Shown here piece after piece: positions 43,406 to 48,007 of a stretch of DNA of 48,007 nt. The notes beneath the pieces were generated by a model. It had not been told where the DNA came from and searched no databases. It saw only the letters and a program-made list of their open reading frames with translations. This DNA comes from an uncultured Arenicella sp. (lineage in GTDB: Bacteria; Pseudomonadota; Gammaproteobacteria; Arenicellales; Arenicellaceae). Every line of letters begins with the position of its first letter. The stretch's first letter is position 1. The translations under genes were made by a program, and so were the position numbers. The DNA is taken from assembly GCA_937918955.1 (NCBI GenBank), contig CAKZRZ010000194.1:1-48007 (forward strand), read 5' to 3'.

Positions 43406-44353
43406 CTAGCTGATTGAATCACGCATAATTCGTTGAATTTTTTCAGCAAGTTGCAATGCCCGTAAACCTTGTAAACCAGTCACCATTGGCATTGCCTTGC
43501 CTTCAGCCACCTCTATGAAGTGAGCGAGTTCAACTTGTAAGGGTTGTTCTGCGTCAAACTTAATATGTTCAACCTCTAAATCTGGAAACTCACTGCCTTC
43601 TGGCGGTTCGCCCTTAGTAACAATATCCAGCTCTTGATCCATAAGGTTAACCCCGTAATAGCCTTCTGGGCCGAATACTCTAAAACGTCTAAAGCGCTTA
43701 TTCGAAACTCGGCTAGCGGTTATATTCGCCACAGCACCACTGGGGAAACCAAGACGAACATTGGCGAGATCTACGTGATCGGTTATAACCGATGAACCAA
43801 TCGCTTGAACGTTTTCAGGCTCTTCATCAACAAGCGACAACACCAAGTCTAGATCGTGAATCATCAAATCGGTGATAACGTCGACGTCCGTCGCACGCTC
43901 AACAAACGTTCCTAGACGATGAACTTCAATGTACTTCGGCTCAGCAACTTTATTGGCGACCGCCCTTAGAGCCGGGTTGTAACGCTCCAAATGACCGATT
44001 AGAAATGGCGCTTCGTTCTGCGCGGCAAGGTCGACCAGCTTACGAGCTTCATCTACGGTAGCCGCAATTGGCTTCTCCATTAGAGTGGCGATGCCGGCTT
44101 CGAGAAATGGCTGAGCGACGTCATAATGTAAGGAAGTTGGCACCACAATGCTTACCGCGTCGACCTTATCGATCATTTCCAAGTAGTTACTGGTGCACTC
44201 GCAGCCGTATGATTCAGCAAGTTTTGAAACAGTATCTTGGTCTGTATCGGCCAGCATCACCAATTCAACGTTATCCATTTCGTGATAGATCTTTGCGTGT
44301 ATTTGGCCTAAATAGCCTACCCCTACAACGCCGACTCTGGTTTTCTTGCTCAT
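43406..44353 (-). CDS. Gfo/Idh/MocA family oxidoreductase
   Basis: 315 residues, cytoplasmic. N-terminal Rossmann fold RVGVVGVGYLGQIHAKIYHEM for NAD(P); LMEKPIAATVDEARKLVDLA supplies the EKP motif with the catalytic Lys; the C-terminal domain follows from GHLERYNPALRAVANK. Family members oxidise or reduce sugars and sugar nucleotides. The length and GHLERYNP pattern recall WlbA/UDP-N-acetylglucosamine 3-dehydrogenase-like enzymes, but substrate is not established. First of a minus-strand run (oxidoreductase, DUF192, S9 peptidase) divergent from serB. Confidence 0.88.
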   Translation of the reverse strand: MSKKTRVGVVGVGYLGQIHAKIYHEMDNVELVMLADTDQDTVSKLAESYGCECTSNYLEMIDKVDAVSIVVPTSLHYDVAQPFLEAGIATLMEKPIAATVDEARKLVDLAAQNEAPFLIGHLERYNPALRAVANKVAEPKYIEVHRLGTFVERATDVDVITDLMIHDLDLVLSLVDEEPENVQAIGSSVITDHVDLANVRLGFPSGAVANITASRVSNKRFRRFRVFGPEGYYGVNLMDQELDIVTKGEPPEGSEFPDLEVEHIKFDAEQPLQVELAHFIEVAEGKAMPMVTGLQGLRALQLAEKIQRIMRDSIS

Positions 44354-44539
44354 AAATTTCTAAGTAATTTAAATTCTGCTACTAGTTTCGCTACAAACAA
44401 TTGCGGCGCACCCTGAGCGGATTATACGCCAATTTATGCATTCGTGAGGCAGTCGATCAAGGCTTTTATGTTTGCGCGGCTCATTCCTGTCTCATCGCTA
44501 GCTCAATGGTGTAAACTTAGGCTACGATTTAACGACCCA

Positions 44540-45784
44540 ATGCCGAAAATTAGCGGCAACATATACGTGTCAAATATCATTCTTCTGAATATCTCCGGCG
44601 AAGACCGTATTGGCTTATCCGCTGATTTCTACTCGGTTATAGAGGCCATCGACGTACGCATTCTAGATATTGGTCAATCGGTTATCCACAACCATGTCTC
44701 ACAAGGCATTTTGTTGCAATTACCCGAAGATCAAAATCAGGCTCAACTCAAATGGCAAATACTCCAGCAGGCTGAGTCCTTAGGCTTAAAGGTAAAGATT
44801 CGAGATATTAGTGATCAGGACTATCGTCACTGGGTAAAACAGCAAGGCGCTGATCGTTACATTCTAACACTGCTCACTCGCGAAGTTAGCGCTGAAGAAA
44901 TTGCCCGAGTAACCAAAGTCACCGCTGAGCAAGGCCTGAATATTCATGATATCGCGCGACTCAGCGGCCGTTTAGATCTAAACGAACCGGTTAGCAACGA
45001 CACCAAATCTTGCGTTGAATTCAGAGTTCAGGGAAAACCCAAAGACCCTGCATCCATGCGAGCTAAATTTTTGAGTATTGCCAGCGAGCTCGACGTCGAT
45101 ATCGCCATTCAGCAAGACAATGCTTACCGACGCAGTCGACGACTGGTTTGCTTCGACATGGACTCAACGCTGATCAAGGCGGAAGTTATTGATGAACTAG
45201 CGAAACGTGCGGGCGTTGGTGAACAGGTTGCGAAAATCACTGAAAGCGCAATGCAAGGAGAAATAGATTTCAGTGAGAGTTTTCGTCAAAGAATGGCCCT
45301 GCTCGAAGGGTTAAGCGAAGACATTCTCGAAGACATTGCTGTCAATTTGCCCATGATGGAAGGAGCCGAAAAGCTGATTCGTAATCTCAACGCTTATGGC
45401 TTTAAAACGGCGATACTGTCTGGCGGATTTAACTATTTTGGCAACTACCTAAAAGATCGCTTAGGCATTGACCATGTTTACGCTAACACACTTGAAATAG
45501 AAGACGGCAAACTCACCGGTCGAGCGATAGAGCCGATCGTCAATGCTGAGCGTAAAGCAGTCTTACTAAAGCAAATTGCCGAAGAAGAAGGTTTAGACCC
45601 TCAACAAACCATTGCGGTTGGTGACGGCGCCAACGATCTATTAATGCTAAGCACCGCAGGCTTAGGTATCGCGTTTAGAGCAAAACCGTTAGTACGTGAA
45701 TCAGCCAAACAGTCGTTGTCAACGCATGGTTTAGACAGCATTTTGTATCTATTAGGCTTTAATGACCAAGATATATTGAGCTAG
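44540..45784 (+). CDS. serB: Phosphoserine phosphatase
   Basis: 414 residues from ATG 44540; the track's GTG at 44444 adds an unlikely 32-residue leader. GTG 44567 (SNIILLNISGEDRIGL) is also possible and aligns best with SerB N-termini as I recall them. Two ACT-like domains occupy ~1-180. The HAD phosphatase has nucleophile DMDSTLIKAEVIDELA, the Ser of ILSGGFNYF, and GDGANDLLML for magnesium. Removes phosphate from phosphoserine, last step of serine synthesis. Divergent from the oxidoreductase; its 3' end faces panC. Confidence 0.93.
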   Translation: MPKISGNIYVSNIILLNISGEDRIGLSADFYSVIEAIDVRILDIGQSVIHNHVSQGILLQLPEDQNQAQLKWQILQQAESLGLKVKIRDISDQDYRHWVKQQGADRYILTLLTREVSAEEIARVTKVTAEQGLNIHDIARLSGRLDLNEPVSNDTKSCVEFRVQGKPKDPASMRAKFLSIASELDVDIAIQQDNAYRRSRRLVCFDMDSTLIKAEVIDELAKRAGVGEQVAKITESAMQGEIDFSESFRQRMALLEGLSEDILEDIAVNLPMMEGAEKLIRNLNAYGFKTAILSGGFNYFGNYLKDRLGIDHVYANTLEIEDGKLTGRAIEPIVNAERKAVLLKQIAEEEGLDPQQTIAVGDGANDLLMLSTAGLGIAFRAKPLVRESAKQSLSTHGLDSILYLLGFNDQDILS

Positions 45785-45809
45785 CCTATCCTTGATATTA
45801 GCGATAATA

Positions 45810-45839
45810 AGGCGACCCCGTATTTAGCTCGGATCGCCT
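45810..45839 (-). terminator. Weak hairpin overlapping the panC stop
   Basis: AGGCGA and TCGCCT with an inner CCCG/CGG pairing form a hairpin overlapping the end of panC; on the minus strand TTATTATC follows. Could end panC, but the U-tract is poor. Confidence 0.35.
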
Positions 45840-46699
45840 AGCTCAACCTCAATATTGTCAATCAAGCGAGCTTTGCCCAATTGAGCAGCGGCTAAAATAA
45901 CCAGTTTTGTATCGCCTTTCTTGGCAGGCTTTAAATCTCGCTGTCGACAAACAGTGATGTATTGAGGCTTGAAACCCAATTTTCTCAATTGGCTTTTTGT
46001 ATCATCTTCCATTTCCTTTAAGGCCTTCTTCGACACTACGGCGGACTTGAGTTTAAGAGCGTCCGACATAGCGCGCAAAGATTGCTGCAAACTTGGTGCA
46101 ACGGCTAATTGTTTTTCGGTGAGATAACCATTGCGCGACGATAGTGCTAAGCCCTCCTCTGAGCGCACTGTATCAACGCCAACAATTTGTATCGGGTAGG
46201 CTAAATCCTCAACCATGCGACGAATAATCGCTATCTGTTGATAGTCCTTATTTCCGAAAACCGCGATGTCAGGCTGCACCATATTAAACAAGCGGCTAAC
46301 TACCGTGGTGACGCCATAAAAATGCTCAGGCCGATCTTTACCACAATACATATCGCCAATCTTAGGCACGTACACCACGGTTTGCTCATCAATATCACCG
46401 GGGTACATCGTTTCTTGCTCTGGCAAAAATAGTAGATCAGCACCTATTTCAGCCAAGCTGCGAGCATCTTCTTCGGGGGTTGATGGGTAATTGGCGAGGT
46501 CTTCGTTTTTACCAAACTGCGTTGGATTAACATAAATACTCACCACTACAAATTCAGCGCGACGCTTCGCAAGGCGGACTAGCTCTAGGTGGCCCTCATG
46601 CAAATTCCCCATGGTTGGCACAAAGCCGATTGTCTTTTTATCTTTACGAGCCGCTTGTACCGCCGCTCGCAATGATGAAACTCGTTGAACTTTATTCAC
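45824..46699 (-). CDS. panC: Pantothenate synthetase
   Basis: 291 residues from a GTG start with AAGG 7 nt upstream. GFVPTMGNLHEGHLELV contains the HIGH-like ATP site; VSIYVNPTQFGKNEDLANYP and ALSSRNGYL complete the PanC signature. Condenses pantoate with beta-alanine using ATP. It lies 85 bp downstream of panB on the same strand; panD is not seen. Confidence 0.96.
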   Translation of the reverse strand: MNKVQRVSSLRAAVQAARKDKKTIGFVPTMGNLHEGHLELVRLAKRRAEFVVVSIYVNPTQFGKNEDLANYPSTPEEDARSLAEIGADLLFLPEQETMYPGDIDEQTVVYVPKIGDMYCGKDRPEHFYGVTTVVSRLFNMVQPDIAVFGNKDYQQIAIIRRMVEDLAYPIQIVGVDTVRSEEGLALSSRNGYLTEKQLAVAPSLQQSLRAMSDALKLKSAVVSKKALKEMEDDTKSQLRKLGFKPQYITVCRQRDLKPAKKGDTKLVILAAAQLGKARLIDNIEVELGDPS

Positions 46700-46784
46700 T
46701 TCCTAACCTTTTTATTATCGGCATTACCGATTGCTCGACTCGTCTTTGAGCCTAAACGTTAACTGCTAATATATACGCGCCAGA

Positions 46785-47576
46785 TCAATCAAAGCTGTGC
46801 TCGGCGGCTGGGAACGTTCCCGCTTTAACCTCGCTGACATAATTTTGGACTGCACCTTTGATAGTGTCAGCACTGTCCATATAATTTTTTGAAAACTTCG
46901 GGCTTTTTTTCGGGTACACGCCGAGCATGTCTTGCAACACCAATACTTGACCATCACATTTAGGTCCAGCACCGATTCCAATAGTTGGGATCGACAAACG
47001 CTCGGTAATCTCAGCCGCCAGATCTTGGGGAATAGCCTCAAGAACCACTCCAAACGCGCCCGCTTGTTCAACGCCGATTGCATCTTCAAGAAGCTGCTTG
47101 GCAGCTGCACCGCGACCTTGAATCTTAAAACCGCCAAGCTGATGGACTGATTGCGGCGTTAAGCCAATATGAGCGCAAACCGCAATGCCACGCTCAACTA
47201 AAAACTTAATCGTTTCTACTTGAAGTTCACCACCTTCAAGCTTGATGGTATGAGCGCCCGCTTGCATGAGGCGCACTGCGTTTTCGTAGGCTTGTTCTTT
47301 ACTAACCTGGTAGCTACCAAAAGGCAAATCACCAACGATCATTGAGTTAGAGGATCCACGCGCCACACACTGGGTATGATAAATACTATCTTCCATCGTC
47401 ACTGGCACCGGTGTTTCGTGGCCTTGCATAACCATACCGAGAGAGTCACCGACCAAAATAGCATCGACTCCTGCGTCGTCAACCAGGTGAGCAAAACTAT
47501 AATCGTAGGCGGTCAGCCAGGTGATTTTATCCCCAGCGTCCTTCATTTTTTTAAGCGTGGTTACGGTAACCGACAT
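46785..47576 (-). CDS. panB: 3-methyl-2-oxobutanoate hydroxymethyltransferase
   Basis: 263 residues. PanB motifs: [53 protein letters not shown] and [15 protein letters not shown]. Transfers a hydroxymethyl group from methylene-tetrahydrofolate to ketoisovalerate, first step toward pantothenate. TTTAGGAGAAACAGCAG gives a strong ribosome site. Upstream of panC in a probable operon. Confidence 0.96.
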   Translation of the reverse strand: MSVTVTTLKKMKDAGDKITWLTAYDYSFAHLVDDAGVDAILVGDSLGMVMQGHETPVPVTMEDSIYHTQCVARGSSNSMIVGDLPFGSYQVSKEQAYENAVRLMQAGAHTIKLEGGELQVETIKFLVERGIAVCAHIGLTPQSVHQLGGFKIQGRGAAAKQLLEDAIGVEQAGAFGVVLEAIPQDLAAEITERLSIPTIGIGAGPKCDGQVLVLQDMLGVYPKKSPKFSKNYMDSADTIKGAVQNYVSEVKAGTFPAAEHSFD

Positions 47577-47704
47577 CTGCTGTTTCTCCTAAACTGTTGG
47601 AATCAAGCACTCACAATATCTTTCGCTAGAAGTTTACCTCAAACTTCTACTAGCTCGCACTGCAAATACAATCTTTGTGCCTCTAGACGCCGTTATTTCC
47701 CGTA

Positions 47705-48007
47705 TTAAGATGAGACCAAAGGATTAAAAAAGTGCTTACCCGCCGTTGCCTGTTCAATTTGAACTAACAAAGACTGGTAGTCGGACTCATTGTCTATGGG
47801 GTTAAACTCAGCAGCATTAACAATCAATAGTGGCGAGCTATCGTAGCGATGAAAAAACTCAGTATAAGCATCGCTTAAGTTTTCTAGATACTTCGTGTCT
47901 ATCCGCTGCTCGTACTTAATGCTGCGTTTCTTAATACGTTTTTGCAATACCGGCACAGGCGCCTGTAAATAGATCATTAAATCCGGTGTTGGCGCATCAA
48001 TGCTCAG
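47705..48007 (-). CDS. Deoxynucleoside kinase, C-terminal part, cut by window edge
   Basis: About 100 codons, open to the right edge (the frame continues past the track's Met into LSIDAPTPDL). PDLMIYLQAPVPVLQKRIKKRS is the strand plus lid region of the deoxynucleoside kinase family, with the lid Arg residues; YEQRIDTKYLENLSDAYTEFFH follows. The usual N-terminal P-loop lies outside the window. These kinases salvage deoxynucleosides and are commonly found beside panB in gammaproteobacteria, often with folK. 128 bp separate it from panB. Confidence 0.82.
   Translation of the reverse strand: MSIDAPTPDLMIYLQAPVPVLQKRIKKRSIKYEQRIDTKYLENLSDAYTEFFHRYDSSPLLIVNAAEFNPIDNESDYQSLLVQIEQATAGKHFFNPLVSS

Overview
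The window looks like chromosomal DNA from a free-living, probably marine, heterotrophic gammaproteobacterium. The evidence is gene content: an HflD homologue (a gammaproteobacterial family), a RelA-type long (p)ppGpp enzyme, DUF1244 and DUF3379 proteins, the panB-panC pair next to a deoxynucleoside kinase, and a DmdC-like acyl-CoA dehydrogenase. Base composition looks mid-40s % GC by eye (not counted). I cannot name the genus. I saw no rRNA, tRNA, CRISPR array, insertion sequence, phage or integrase.

Layout. 1-8181 (all minus): the 5' part of a secreted GH9 cellulase-type enzyme, a secreted esterase, a secreted M20 carboxypeptidase, a large MMPL/RND exporter with an acidic insert, a YceI protein and a long acyl-CoA dehydrogenase. 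8182-8681 is a divergent intergenic region holding an orphan intrinsic terminator. 8682-10040: an EamA exporter and a small helical-repeat protein. 10220-17452: a heme-uptake island. A TonB-dependent receptor and a DUF6607 gene (interrupted by an in-frame TAA) lie on the minus strand; hmuTUV and a HugZ-type heme-utilisation gene lie on the plus strand. One Fur-box-like site sits between them and overlaps both candidate promoters.

17687-22780: a three-gene minus-strand operon (beta-helix surface-type protein, S26 signal peptidase, small secreted protein), divergent from a LuxR-type response regulator whose 3' end overlaps that of a hybrid histidine kinase. This is the most system-like accessory block. 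23162-27045: flavodoxin-like protein, DUF1244, mdh, and a LuxR-alpha/beta hydrolase fusion whose nucleophile serine is replaced by valine. 27061-33355: relA, truD-pabB (ATGA overlap) and a Sco1-PCuAC copper-chaperone fusion. 33405-36396: a glyoxalase II-like hydrolase, then an esterase, ECF sigma and DUF3379 anti-sigma unit. 36467-45784: TSUP transporter, bioA, cinA, hflD, an S9 peptidase, a DUF192 protein, a Gfo/Idh/MocA oxidoreductase and serB. 45824-48007: panC, panB and a truncated deoxynucleoside kinase.

Several starts differ from the ORF track, which extended genes to upstream alternative codons; these are noted per gene. Short tandem repeats fill three intergenic gaps (34078-34164, 38551-38640, 40589-40633). 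All function calls rest on motif recognition by eye; no search was run.
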